Part shown: positions 1-7,035 of the stretch, in pieces
Layout: every line of letters starts with the position of its first letter
Numbering within the stretch: the first letter of the stretch is position 1
Origin: an uncultured Treponema sp.
Lineage (GTDB): Bacteria; Spirochaetota; Spirochaetia; Treponematales; Treponemataceae
Reading direction: 5' to 3'
Length of the DNA: 22,036 bases
Assembly: GCF_938029485.1 (NCBI RefSeq)
Contig: NZ_CALHGC010000367.1
Location: 1 to 22,036 of the forward strand
Position numbers and translations under genes: made by a program
Notes under the pieces: model-generated
The model's input: the letters and a program-made list of their open reading frames with translations, nothing else
The model's database searches: none
What the model was told of the DNA's origin: nothing

Positions 1-55
1 ACTTTAGCATTTTTTCTTCTTTTTTAATACCTTCACTCAAAAATTGATTTCCGTG

Positions 56-175
56 TTTTGAAATATACAGCACATCTACTGCGTTGCCACGCAAATTCCA
101 ATCCTCAACGTATCATAGATACGCCTGCGGTTGGAATTTGCGTGGCGCCTTGTATCTGCGCCGTCTATTTCAAAA
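56..175. repeat. 120-bp imperfect foldback (inverted repeat)
   Basis: Perfect 16-bp arms lie at 86-101 and 131-146. An outer pair (56-65 with 166-175) and an inner hairpin (109-114 with 118-123, 3-base loop) share nearly the same centre (about 115-116), so the whole block folds back on itself. It lies just downstream of the minus-strand DUF4139 gene. No U-tract follows either arm, so it is not a standard intrinsic terminator. It could be a dispersed miniature element or an RNA-stabilising 3' structure; the sequence alone does not decide. Confidence 0.8.
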
Positions 176-213
176 GGCTTACGGAGGGAGGCAAAAAAAA
201 CAAGGCAAACGCT

Positions 214-2235
214 TTAATCGATCCTGATGTTTTTTACAAATGCGGTAAAGTTTTGCTGAGCTTTGTTTACCTGCTCAACTGCTGCGGTTATATCGGGCTT
301 TAGATTGTCTAGTTCGCTTTCAAGGTTGAGCAGCTTTGTTAAGAACGCTCTGCCTTGCTGACTTTCCGAGCCGACCGCTTCAAGGTTTCTGCGTACACGG
401 TCTTGCTCTTTGCCGATTTCCGTCTGGCGATCCTGCAAAGCTTTGAGCGAACGCTCCGCTGCGGTAACCTTGTCTTTCTCCGTTATAATCGAGGCAAATA
501 CCTTCCGTATCTTTTCGGGGATTTCGGAATCGGTTGTATACGAAACAAACGTATTTGAATTCATATCGAGTATCTTCTGACTTGATTGGTAGACCCGTGT
601 TTCTTCTACTTTTAACTCGGTACCGGTATTAGCGGCAGCTGTAAGTTTAAATCGATATTTGTTCGCGGTTGTTTCCATAAGGGCTTGTTGGGCTGTCAGT
701 TCATACCCTGTATTCTTTGTGTGTTCGACGATAACCGTCCGCTTTTTTTTGTCGGCGTTTTTTATCAGGTACGTTGTGCTTTGAACTTGGCGGTACGATG
801 TCGTCATAATTCCGTCAGCCAGTTTTACGGTTTCGATCGTACGTGCGGAATCTCCCCGCCGTGAACCGGTCACTTCAATATCGTCTCCGTAGGCAATCAG
901 ACGTTTTTCAGCTTCGGGTAAAAACTCCAAAAGAGCATCGCCTGCATATTCACCCCCGTCAAGAACCGTAATGGGGCCGGCAGGAAGTTTTAAGCCTGAT
1001 GTGTTTTCAATACTGATACAGAACTTAGGATTAACACGTTCGTTGTATGAAATGGATGAAAATACCGAATACTTTTCCGCAGGAAGAGATGCAAGGGTGA
1101 GGGGAATCATCATGCTTTGCTGCCGCTCAAGCGTTATCGGTTTTGACGGCGTAAAGGCAAACATTTCTCCCGCATTACCGGCTTCGGCCTGATTTTCAAA
1201 ATAGGCGGAAGCGTTTTTTTCCTGTAAGTCATCATAAGGCGTTTCAGGTAAATTTGCTTCCATTGCAAATGGTAGAGGCGACCGTTTAGCCATCGCCGAC
1301 CGTTTTTCCGCAAGCGGCATCGATCCGGCATATTCGACAGCTCTATCGGCTGAATCAAAGGTTTCCGCTTCGGCGGTTTGTGCAATCGCAAGCGGCATCT
1401 CCGGGCGATACGTATAGTAGGGGGCATAGAGATTTTGCGTAAAACCGACCGGTCTCCCCGTTGTGAGGGTAAGCGTAATATTCTTCCAGTCAAGGTCGGT
1501 TGAATTGTCGATAATCGCCCATGCCTGAAACGCCGCCTTATCGGTACCCATATCGAGCCGATAGCTTGCTTTCCATACCGGCGCTTCCATAACGTAAGAA
1601 AGTCCGATCTTCCGCTCACCTTGCGCATCGATTTTAATGTCCAGTTTTTTGCGGTTTTCTGCCGAAGCGTCAAGGATCAGCGCTAAGGCCGTATTCAAAT
1701 CTTCATTCCGTTTCTCATCGGTAAATTTGAAAGACTGAATATCCGAAAAGGCGATAATGCGGATGCCGTCCTTTGCTGCAAGCGAAATAAAAAAAGAGTC
1801 CGTTTCTTTTGAACTGTTTTTATCGACGCTTAAAATCTTTCCGGTAATTTGATGAGGAGTGAACAGTTCCACCTCCGCACCTTTTTGCGCTTTTAAGATA
1901 TCGTACAGCGTCGAGGCGGCGGAAAGGTCTATTTTTAAGCTTTCCAATGTTTTGCGCAGCGTATCCTCGGATTGATAATTGACCGTCAAATTTTTTGCGC
2001 TGGGATCCGTTACGACAAGAGATTTGAGCACGTCGTTAATTTGAGCGGGAGAAAACAGAAGTTCAATATCCCCCGAACCCGATACCGTCCCTTCGTGAAC
2101 ATAATGGGCGACACCGGACGAATACAGGGTTACCTTTTTAAGCGGAATGTCGTCTCCGTTAAAGTTTTCGATCGGATTGGCTGCGGCGCCTGCAACACAA
2201 ATCGCGGATAAAATCGTAAAAATCATATTCTTCAT
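214..2235 (-). CDS. exported DUF4139 domain-containing protein
   Basis: The product has 673 aa from the chosen start. It begins with an apparent signal peptide (MKNMIFTILSAICVAGAAA), so it is probably periplasmic or envelope-associated. The body resembles DUF4139 proteins (beta-rich, molecular function unknown); the stretch around residues 215-275 (APVWKASYRLD, then LDWKNITLTLTTGRP) is characteristic. The last ~90 residues are charged heptad-like sequence and probably form a coiled coil. An in-frame ATG lies 18 bases upstream (2253), but the later ATG has an AAGGGAG ribosome-binding site 5-8 bases before it. A minus-strand -10 box at 2265-2260 would also place the transcript start at about 2253, leaving the upstream ATG without a leader. 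It is monocistronic here and divergent from tuf. Start and signal peptide are inferred; the family assignment is by recognised motif only. Confidence 0.8.
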   Translation of the reverse strand: MKNMIFTILSAICVAGAAANPIENFNGDDIPLKKVTLYSSGVAHYVHEGTVSGSGDIELLFSPAQINDVLKSLVVTDPSAKNLTVNYQSEDTLRKTLESLKIDLSAASTLYDILKAQKGAEVELFTPHQITGKILSVDKNSSKETDSFFISLAAKDGIRIIAFSDIQSFKFTDEKRNEDLNTALALILDASAENRKKLDIKIDAQGERKIGLSYVMEAPVWKASYRLDMGTDKAAFQAWAIIDNSTDLDWKNITLTLTTGRPVGFTQNLYAPYYTYRPEMPLAIAQTAEAETFDSADRAVEYAGSMPLAEKRSAMAKRSPLPFAMEANLPETPYDDLQEKNASAYFENQAEAGNAGEMFAFTPSKPITLERQQSMMIPLTLASLPAEKYSVFSSISYNERVNPKFCISIENTSGLKLPAGPITVLDGGEYAGDALLEFLPEAEKRLIAYGDDIEVTGSRRGDSARTIETVKLADGIMTTSYRQVQSTTYLIKNADKKKRTVIVEHTKNTGYELTAQQALMETTANKYRFKLTAAANTGTELKVEETRVYQSSQKILDMNSNTFVSYTTDSEIPEKIRKVFASIITEKDKVTAAERSLKALQDRQTEIGKEQDRVRRNLEAVGSESQQGRAFLTKLLNLESELDNLKPDITAAVEQVNKAQQNFTAFVKNIRID

Positions 2236-2259
2236 TAAAGCTCCCTTACTCATATCCTG

Positions 2260-2265
2260 ATTATA
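2260..2265 (-). promoter_or_regulatory. minus-strand -10 box for the DUF4139 gene
   Basis: A perfect TATAAT is read on the minus strand. The -35 region at 17-bp spacing (2288-2283, TTCCTT) is poor, so this promoter may be weak or activator-dependent. Initiation about 7 bases downstream gives a leader of roughly 18 nt ending at the ATG at 2235. Confidence 0.5.
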
Positions 2266-2305
2266 CTAACCGATAGGGAAAAAAGGAAGGGCTGATAAAT
2301 CTTCA

Positions 2306-2447
2306 GGGCATACGCATCAGATTTCTCTTGGATATCGCCGTAAAATAAATAGGCTGTTCAACCAGAATTTCACCGCTGCGCGGTTCAAATGGTCGCCCAG
2401 CCTATTTATTTTACGAAATTGAATTTACACATCTGATGCGTATGCCC
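2306..2447. repeat. 142-bp foldback repeat with long perfect arms
   Basis: Outer arms of 17 bp (2306-2322 with 2431-2447) and inner arms of 18 bp (2339-2356 with 2398-2415) are perfectly complementary. A small hairpin (2372-2376 with 2380-2384) sits at the centre. An asymmetric unpaired segment separates the two long stems. No ORF is carried, no T-tract follows, and no target-site duplication is evident. This architecture suits a non-autonomous mobile element or a dispersed palindromic repeat. It lies between two divergent genes. Confidence 0.85.
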
Positions 2448-2460
2448 TTTTCTAAAAACA

Positions 2461-2491
2461 CTGTACAAAATTTTGAAAAAATTTTGTACAG
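2461..2491. repeat. perfect 14-bp-stem hairpin, 3-nt loop
   Basis: Bases 2461-2474 pair perfectly with 2478-2491 around a GAA loop. The stem is A/T-rich with a CTGTAC foot. No run of T follows on either strand, so terminator function is doubtful. It could equally be a protein-binding palindrome upstream of the tuf promoter. Confidence 0.75.
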
Positions 2492-2497
2492 AAGGAA

Positions 2498-2528
2498 GGC
2501 AACCTACAGTATTTTTGCTGCGGTTGCC
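2498..2528. repeat. short hairpin with 7-bp GGCAACC stem
   Basis: GGCAACC (2498-2504) pairs with GGTTGCC (2522-2528), and CAG/CTG can extend the pairing inward. It ends 22 bp upstream of the tuf -35 box, so it could be a regulatory palindrome. Function is unknown. Confidence 0.5.
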
Positions 2529-2550
2529 ATAGATAAATCTTTTTCGATGC

Positions 2551-2579
2551 TTGACATTTATTATTCAAAATAGTATAGT
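2551..2579 (+). promoter_or_regulatory. strong sigma70-type promoter for tuf and the r-protein cluster
   Basis: TTGACA (2551-2556) is followed by a 17-bp spacer and TATAGT (2574-2579), a near-consensus housekeeping promoter. Predicted transcript start is about 2586. It is the only strong plus-strand promoter seen upstream of tuf, and with no clear complete terminator before 17337 it probably drives much of the cluster. Confidence 0.8.
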
Positions 2580-2585
2580 CGTTCT

Positions 2586-2976
2586 GTTCAATTGGATAAA
2601 CGGCTGAAAGCCGCTAGTCCGGTATTCTTTAAGAGTTTTCCGGTACCGTAAAGCCTTTTTAAGGCAGGTTTCCGTGTTAACGCTTTTGCGGAAGCGTTAA
2701 GGGGTGTTTCCTATTACTCTGTAGGATGCCAAACCAGTCATCGGAATGGATTCTGATGATGATCAGGTGGATCCGAATAAGGCTTGTCGAATTGCTATGA
2801 CGGGCTTGTGCAACACGTCTTTTGTAACGGTGTTTACTGTCTGATTATCCGCACTCTATTCTTTTCTGTATTTGGTATCCGATTTGTAACATTTTTTTCA
2901 TTTCAATATGGAAATGGTCTCGCTGTTTGATGGGCGGGGTTTTGTTAGTTGCCTATTGTCTGTTAGGAGGATTTAC
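2586..2976 (+). promoter_or_regulatory. long structured 5' leader of tuf
   Basis: About 390 nt separate the predicted transcript start from tuf. Visible hairpins include 2601-2613 (CGGCT/AGCCG), 2653-2665 (GCCTT/AAGGC), 2677-2700 (perfect 9-bp stem TTAACGCTT/AAGCGTTAA), a CTGAT/ATCAG stem around 2742-2778, and 2799-2819 (GACG/CGTC) followed by TTTT. The last could act as a weak terminator or attenuator. I found no tRNA-like fold, no T-box motif and no leader peptide with a credible ribosome-binding site. Confidence 0.5.
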
Positions 2977-4164
2977 ATGGCAAAGGAAAAGTTCGAGAGA
3001 ACAAAAGTTCACATGAATGTTGGTACCATCGGTCACGTTGACCATGGTAAGACAACTCTTTCGGCAGCGATCACTACTCATTGTGCAAAGAAGTATGGTG
3101 ATAAGCTTCTTAAATATGATGAGATTGATAATGCACCGGAGGAAAAGGCTCGCGGTATTACTATTAATACTCGTCACTTGGAATATCAGTCCGACAAGCG
3201 TCACTATGCGCACATCGACTGTCCCGGACACGCCGACTATGTTAAGAACATGATCACCGGTGCTGCTCAGATGGATGGTGCAATTCTTGTTGTTTCGGCG
3301 CCCGACTCGGTTATGCCTCAGACTAAAGAGCATATTCTGCTTGCCCGTCAGGTTGGTGTTCCTTCTATTATTGTTTTCCTTAATAAGGTTGACCTTGTTG
3401 ACGATCCTGAACTTATCGAATTGGTGGAAGAAGAGGTTCGTGAAACCCTCGAATCTTACGGCTTCCCCCGCGATACACCGATTATCAAAGGTTCCGCATT
3501 TAAGGCTTTGGCTGACGGCGCTTCCGTTGAAGATACTGCTTGTATCGATGAATTGCTCAACACTATGGATAGTTATTTTGCCGATCCTGTCCGTGACGAT
3601 GCGAAGCCTTTCTTGATGCCGATTGAAGATATCTTCACGATTTCCGGACGCGGTACTGTTGTTACCGGACGTATTGAACGCGGTGTTATCAATCTTAACG
3701 ACGAAGTTGAAATTGTCGGTATTAAGCCGACGAAGAAAACGGTTATTACCGGTATCGAAATGTTCAACAAGCTGCTCGATCAGGGTATGGCCGGTGATAA
3801 CGTCGGTCTCTTGCTCCGCGGTATTGATAAGAAAGAGGTTGAAAGAGGTCAGGTATTGGCTAAGCCGGGTACCATCCAGCCTCATACTAAGTTTGAAGCG
3901 CAAATTTACGTTCTTTCTAAGGATGAGGGCGGTCGTCACAGCCCGTTCTTCTCGGGTTATCGTCCGCAGTTCTATTTCAGAACGACCGATATTACCGGAA
4001 CCGTTACGCTTCCTGAGGGAGTTGATATGGTTAAGCCGGGTGATAACACCAAGATTATCGGTGAGCTGATTCATCCTATCGCTATGGATAAGGGGCTTAA
4101 GCTTGCTATTCGTGAAGGCGGCCGGACTATCGCCTCCGGACAGGTTACGGAGATTTTAGCGTAA
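2977..4164 (+). CDS. tuf: elongation factor Tu
   Basis: The product has 395 aa, the normal EF-Tu length. It delivers aminoacyl-tRNA to the ribosomal A site as a GTP complex in the cytoplasm. The GTPase motifs are all present: GHVDHGKT (19-26), RGITI (59-63), DCPGH (81-85), NKVD (136-139) and SAF (173-175). The beta-barrel domains follow, with the typical end GGRTIASGQVTEILA. The frame is open 23 codons further upstream, but the ATG at 2977 has AGGAGG at 2965-2970 and gives the conserved N-terminus MAKEKFERTK. SAPDSVMPQTKEH replaces the commoner ATDGPMPQTREH, as I recall for treponemes. The gene stands directly before rpsJ without rpsL, rpsG or fusA. Confidence 0.98.
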   Translation: MAKEKFERTKVHMNVGTIGHVDHGKTTLSAAITTHCAKKYGDKLLKYDEIDNAPEEKARGITINTRHLEYQSDKRHYAHIDCPGHADYVKNMITGAAQMDGAILVVSAPDSVMPQTKEHILLARQVGVPSIIVFLNKVDLVDDPELIELVEEEVRETLESYGFPRDTPIIKGSAFKALADGASVEDTACIDELLNTMDSYFADPVRDDAKPFLMPIEDIFTISGRGTVVTGRIERGVINLNDEVEIVGIKPTKKTVITGIEMFNKLLDQGMAGDNVGLLLRGIDKKEVERGQVLAKPGTIQPHTKFEAQIYVLSKDEGGRHSPFFSGYRPQFYFRTTDITGTVTLPEGVDMVKPGDNTKIIGELIHPIAMDKGLKLAIREGGRTIASGQVTEILA

Positions 4165-4165
4165 T

Positions 4166-4210
4166 AAAAAACAAGGCGGTCGGGTAGGCGCTATTCGGCC
4201 GCTTGTTTTT
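4166..4210 (+). terminator. intrinsic-terminator-like hairpin between tuf and rpsJ
   Basis: Bases 4166-4182 pair with 4196-4210 through an AAAACAA/TTGTTTT base and a GC-rich upper stem with one bulge and one G-U pair. A T-run forms the 3' side. It starts right after the tuf stop and ends 4 bases before the rpsJ ribosome-binding site. Because the r-protein cluster continues without an obvious new promoter, it probably works as a partial terminator that sets the tuf to r-protein ratio (inference). Confidence 0.65.
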
Positions 4211-4223
4211 GTACGGAGGAAAT

Positions 4224-4532
4224 ATGGCTAAGGAAAAGATTCGCGTTAAACTTCGCGGATTTGATGTTGAGTTGGTTGATCAAAGTTCTAAAGCGATTGT
4301 GCAGGCTGTGCAGAAGGTTGGGGCAAAGGTGTTGGGGCCTGTTCCGCTTCCTACACGCATTAATAAATTTACCGTGCTTCGCTCTCCACACGTAAATAAA
4401 AAGTCGCGTGAGCAGTTTGAAATGCGGACGCACAAGCGGTTGATCGATATTATTGAGCCTTCTGCAGAAGTGATGAACGCTTTGATGGCGTTGGAGCTTT
4501 CGGCAGGGGTTGATGTAGAAATTAAACAATAA
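4224..4532 (+). CDS. rpsJ: 30S ribosomal protein S10
   Basis: The product has 102 aa, standard for S10 (NusE), a 30S head protein that also joins NusB in antitermination. Recognised segments are IRVKLRGFDVELVDQSS near the N-terminus and GPVPLPTRINKFTVLRSPHVNKKSREQFEMRTHKR in the middle. The start at 4224 is fixed by GGAGGA at 4215-4220; the frame extends 7 codons upstream without support. It is the first gene of the S10 block, separated from tuf by a hairpin. Confidence 0.98.
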   Translation: MAKEKIRVKLRGFDVELVDQSSKAIVQAVQKVGAKVLGPVPLPTRINKFTVLRSPHVNKKSREQFEMRTHKRLIDIIEPSAEVMNALMALELSAGVDVEIKQ

Positions 4533-4605
4533 AAGAACGGTAGACGGCATTTAATCAGGATGTGCGTACCGGAGAAGCGATGAGTTTCTCAAGGAGTTGT
4601 GAGTT

Positions 4606-5232
4606 ATGGTTGGTCTGATTGGTAAAAAAATCGGCATGACCCAGTTGTTTGATGACGAGGGGCGGCTGACACCTGTTACCGTTTTGCAAGTGGTACCGAA
4701 TACGGTGGTTGCGGTAAAAGATGCGGATCATTTCGGTTATGAAGCGGTTGTGTTAGGAACAGGTGAATTAAAAGAAGGACGTGTTTCAAAGGTGTATGCA
4801 AATCAATTTGCAGAAGGTGTTGCGCCTGTCCGTCTTTTAAAAGAATTTAGAGGTTTTGATAAAGAAGTTACCGTTGGCGCAAAAATCGGCGTCGAAGTTT
4901 TGGAATCTGTCCGGTATCTTGATATTACCGCGATTTCAAAAGGAAAGGGCTTTCAGGGTGTTGTAAAGCGCTATGGTTTCGGCGGTGGGCGTGCTTCTCA
5001 CGGTTCAAAGTTTCACCGTGAGCCCGGTTCGACAGGGCAGTGCACCAGTCCGGGGCGATCGTTTAAAAACGTTAAAATGCCCGGTCACATGGGTGCCGAA
5101 CGAGTAACGGTACAGAATTTGCGGATTGAAAAAATAGATCCCGAATTGGGCGTCGTTATGGTACGTGGTTCCGTTCCCGGTAAAAAGGATGCGGTTGTGT
5201 TCCTTAAATCCGCTGTAAAACGGGAAAGATAA
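4606..5232 (+). CDS. rplC: 50S ribosomal protein L3
   Basis: The product has 208 aa. L3 is an early-assembly 23S rRNA-binding protein whose extended loop reaches the peptidyl transferase centre. Diagnostic segments are VGLIGKKIGMTQLF at the N-terminus and, in the loop, FGGGRASHGSKFHREPGSTG followed by PGRSFKNVKMPGHMG. AAGGAG at 4591-4596 precedes the ATG. The 73-nt gap after rpsJ is the longest in the S10 block. It can form a small stem (4572-4576 with 4586-4590) right before the ribosome-binding site. Confidence 0.98.
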   Translation: MVGLIGKKIGMTQLFDDEGRLTPVTVLQVVPNTVVAVKDADHFGYEAVVLGTGELKEGRVSKVYANQFAEGVAPVRLLKEFRGFDKEVTVGAKIGVEVLESVRYLDITAISKGKGFQGVVKRYGFGGGRASHGSKFHREPGSTGQCTSPGRSFKNVKMPGHMGAERVTVQNLRIEKIDPELGVVMVRGSVPGKKDAVVFLKSAVKRER

Positions 5233-5247
5233 CGGCAGGAGAAGAGA

Positions 5248-5886
5248 ATGGAAAAGAAAGTCTATTCGATTGATGGTAAGGAATTGCGGACAATTGAACT
5301 TAACGATGCGGTGTTCGGTTTGCCTGTGAATGAAGATGTCATTTACTATGCCATTACAAATGAATTAGCAAATATGCGTGTCGGTACGGCGTGTACAAAA
5401 GGCCGTGCTGAGGTAAACGGTTCCAATGCAAAGCCGTATAAGCAGAAGGATACGGGGCGTGCGCGCCGTGGTGATAAAAAATCACCGCTTCTAATCGGCG
5501 GCGGTACGATTTTCGGACCGAAACCGCGTGATTACAGCTATGCAATTCCGAAAAAAGCAAAGCGGTTGGCAATGAAGTCTATTTTGAGCTTGAAAGCTCA
5601 GGATGAAGACCGTCTTGTTGTTATAGAAGATTTTACGGTTGAAACCGGTAAAACGAAAGATCTGGTGAAAATATTGCAGGCATTTGTTCAGGATGAGCGC
5701 ACGGTGCTTGTTTTGAAAGATGATGATGCAATGTTGAAGCGTGCCGGAAAAAATATTCCTACGCTGTCGTTTTTAACGTATAACCGTTTGCGTGCGCACG
5801 ATCTGTTTTATGGACGGAAAGTGCTGATGCTTGAGTCTGCTGCAAAAAATCTTTCGAGCTTTTATGCAGTCGAGGGGGCTGAGTAA
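5248..5886 (+). CDS. rplD: 50S ribosomal protein L4
   Basis: The product has 212 aa. L4 binds 23S rRNA domain I and its extended loop lines the peptide exit tunnel; in E. coli it also represses its own operon. The loop is clear: KGRAEVNGSNAKPYKQK, then DTGRARRG, then SPLLIGGGTIFGPKPRDYSY. Residue 68 is Asp (GAT) where the near-invariant KGTGRAR has Gly, the neighbour of the lysine tied to macrolide resistance in E. coli L4 (K63). AGGAGA at 5237-5242 is the ribosome-binding site. The stop overlaps the rplW start by one base (TAATG). Confidence 0.97.
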   Translation: MEKKVYSIDGKELRTIELNDAVFGLPVNEDVIYYAITNELANMRVGTACTKGRAEVNGSNAKPYKQKDTGRARRGDKKSPLLIGGGTIFGPKPRDYSYAIPKKAKRLAMKSILSLKAQDEDRLVVIEDFTVETGKTKDLVKILQAFVQDERTVLVLKDDDAMLKRAGKNIPTLSFLTYNRLRAHDLFYGRKVLMLESAAKNLSSFYAVEGAE

Positions 5887-6170
5887 TGCAATATACTGAT
5901 GTTATTATAGCGCCTGTGCTTACGGAAAAATCAAACGAGATGCGTGAGCAGCGTAAATATGTTTTTAAGGTGGATCCGCGCTCTACAAAGGTGCAGATTA
6001 AGGAAGCAGTACGGAAGCTTTTTAATGTGAAAGTGCTTAATTGTGCTGTTGTAAACGTCGACGGAAAAATGCGTCGAGTTCGCTATCGGGCAGGTAAGAC
6101 TGCAAGCTGGAAAAAAGCTATTGTGACGCTTGCTGAAGGCGAATCGATTAAAGTTTTTGAAGGTGCATAA
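5886..6170 (+). CDS. rplW: 50S ribosomal protein L23
   Basis: The product has 94 aa, typical length. L23 sits at the tunnel exit and docks trigger factor and SRP. Family features: DVIIAPVLTEKSNEMREQ at the N-terminus, KYVFKVDPRSTKVQIKEAVRKLF, then NVKVLNCAVVNVDGKMRR and the basic RAGKTASWKKAIVTL. Its start overlaps the L4 stop by one base, which implies translational coupling. Confidence 0.97.
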   Translation: MQYTDVIIAPVLTEKSNEMREQRKYVFKVDPRSTKVQIKEAVRKLFNVKVLNCAVVNVDGKMRRVRYRAGKTASWKKAIVTLAEGESIKVFEGA

Positions 6171-6203
6171 CAGCACTTATCGCTGCTTTGAAGGGGAAGA
6201 TAA

Positions 6204-7025
6204 ATGGCTCTTAAATTATATAAGCCTATAACACCGGGTATGCGCGGTCGAATTGACTTGCTGCGTGATGAAATCACTGCGCAGAAACCTGAAAAAAGCC
6301 TTACAACCGGAAAAAAATCCAATGCAGGGCGGGATAGCCATGGGCGTATTTCCGTTCGGCATCAGGGCGGTGGACATAAGCGGAAGTATCGTGAGATCGA
6401 TTTTAAACGCAATAAGTACGGTATTCCGGGTACGGTTCGAACTATCGAATATGATCCGAACCGTAGTGCAAATATCGCATTGATCTTTTACGCCGACGGC
6501 GAAAAACGATACATCCTTGCTCCTAAAGGGTTGAAGGTTGGACAAAAAATTATGAGCGGAACAATGGCTGCACTTGAGCTTGCGAATGCGTTGCCGCTTG
6601 AATCCATACCGGTCGGTTTTACCGTCCATAATGTTGAGTTGACGCTGGGAAAGGGTGGGCAAATGGCTCGTTCCGCCGGTGCCGCTGCGCTCATTGCTGC
6701 AAAAGAAGGCGATTATGTAACATTGCGCCTTCCTTCAGGTGAGACCCGCTTGGTGCATAAAAAATGCTATGCAACAATCGGTGAAGTTGGAAATGCCGAT
6801 CACATGAATATCAATTTAGGAAAGGCGGGCCGTGCTCGTTGGCGCGGTATTCGTCCTTCCGTACGCGGTATGGCTATGAACCCTGTCGATCACCCGCTTG
6901 GTGGTGGTGAAGGACGCGGAAAAGGACGTAATCCTGTTACTCCGTGGGGTCAGCCTTGTAAGGGATATAAAACCCGTAAGAAGAAGAATACTTCGGATCG
7001 GTTTATTGTTTCACGGCGGAAGTAG
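6204..7025 (+). CDS. rplB: 50S ribosomal protein L2
   Basis: The product has 273 aa, the same length as E. coli L2, a core 23S rRNA-binding protein needed for subunit association and peptidyl transfer. Marks: GRDSHGRISVRHQGGGHKRK, IEYDPNRSANIALI, and the C-terminal loop MNPVDHPLGGGEG with VTPWGQP. The first loop histidine (H230) is kept. The position two residues on is Leu232 rather than the usual His of DHPHGGGEG. GAAGGGGAA lies upstream of the ATG. Confidence 0.98.
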   Translation: MALKLYKPITPGMRGRIDLLRDEITAQKPEKSLTTGKKSNAGRDSHGRISVRHQGGGHKRKYREIDFKRNKYGIPGTVRTIEYDPNRSANIALIFYADGEKRYILAPKGLKVGQKIMSGTMAALELANALPLESIPVGFTVHNVELTLGKGGQMARSAGAAALIAAKEGDYVTLRLPSGETRLVHKKCYATIGEVGNADHMNINLGKAGRARWRGIRPSVRGMAMNPVDHPLGGGEGRGKGRNPVTPWGQPCKGYKTRKKKNTSDRFIVSRRK

Positions 7026-7035
7026 GGAGTAGAGA

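Noticed and set aside
1134..1673. A 179-codon minus-strand frame inside the DUF4139 gene
   Set aside because: It is a different reading frame of the same strand, rich in Arg, Leu and Pro as expected for an out-of-frame translation, while the overlapping DUF4139 frame has clear family motifs.
2726..2800. A 24-codon possible leader peptide in the tuf leader
   Set aside because: No usable ribosome-binding site and no run of regulatory codons; it overlaps predicted stems.
2586..2900. A tRNA or T-box riboswitch upstream of tuf
   Set aside because: No cloverleaf with a GTTCRA-type T-loop and no GGTGGNACCGCG-like antiterminator bulge could be found.
2908..2976. A 23-codon N-terminal extension of EF-Tu
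   Set aside because: The ATG at 2977 has a strong AGGAGG and yields the universal EF-Tu N-terminus; the upstream codons are not EF-Tu-like.
2953..4074. A 373-codon open frame antisense to tuf
   Set aside because: It lies opposite a highly codon-biased gene, has no ribosome-binding site or promoter of note, and its translation is low-complexity and unlike any protein I know. It is an artefact of tuf codon choice.
4191..4550. A 119-codon minus-strand frame over rpsJ
   Set aside because: Antisense shadow of rpsJ, with no start signals and no recognisable product.
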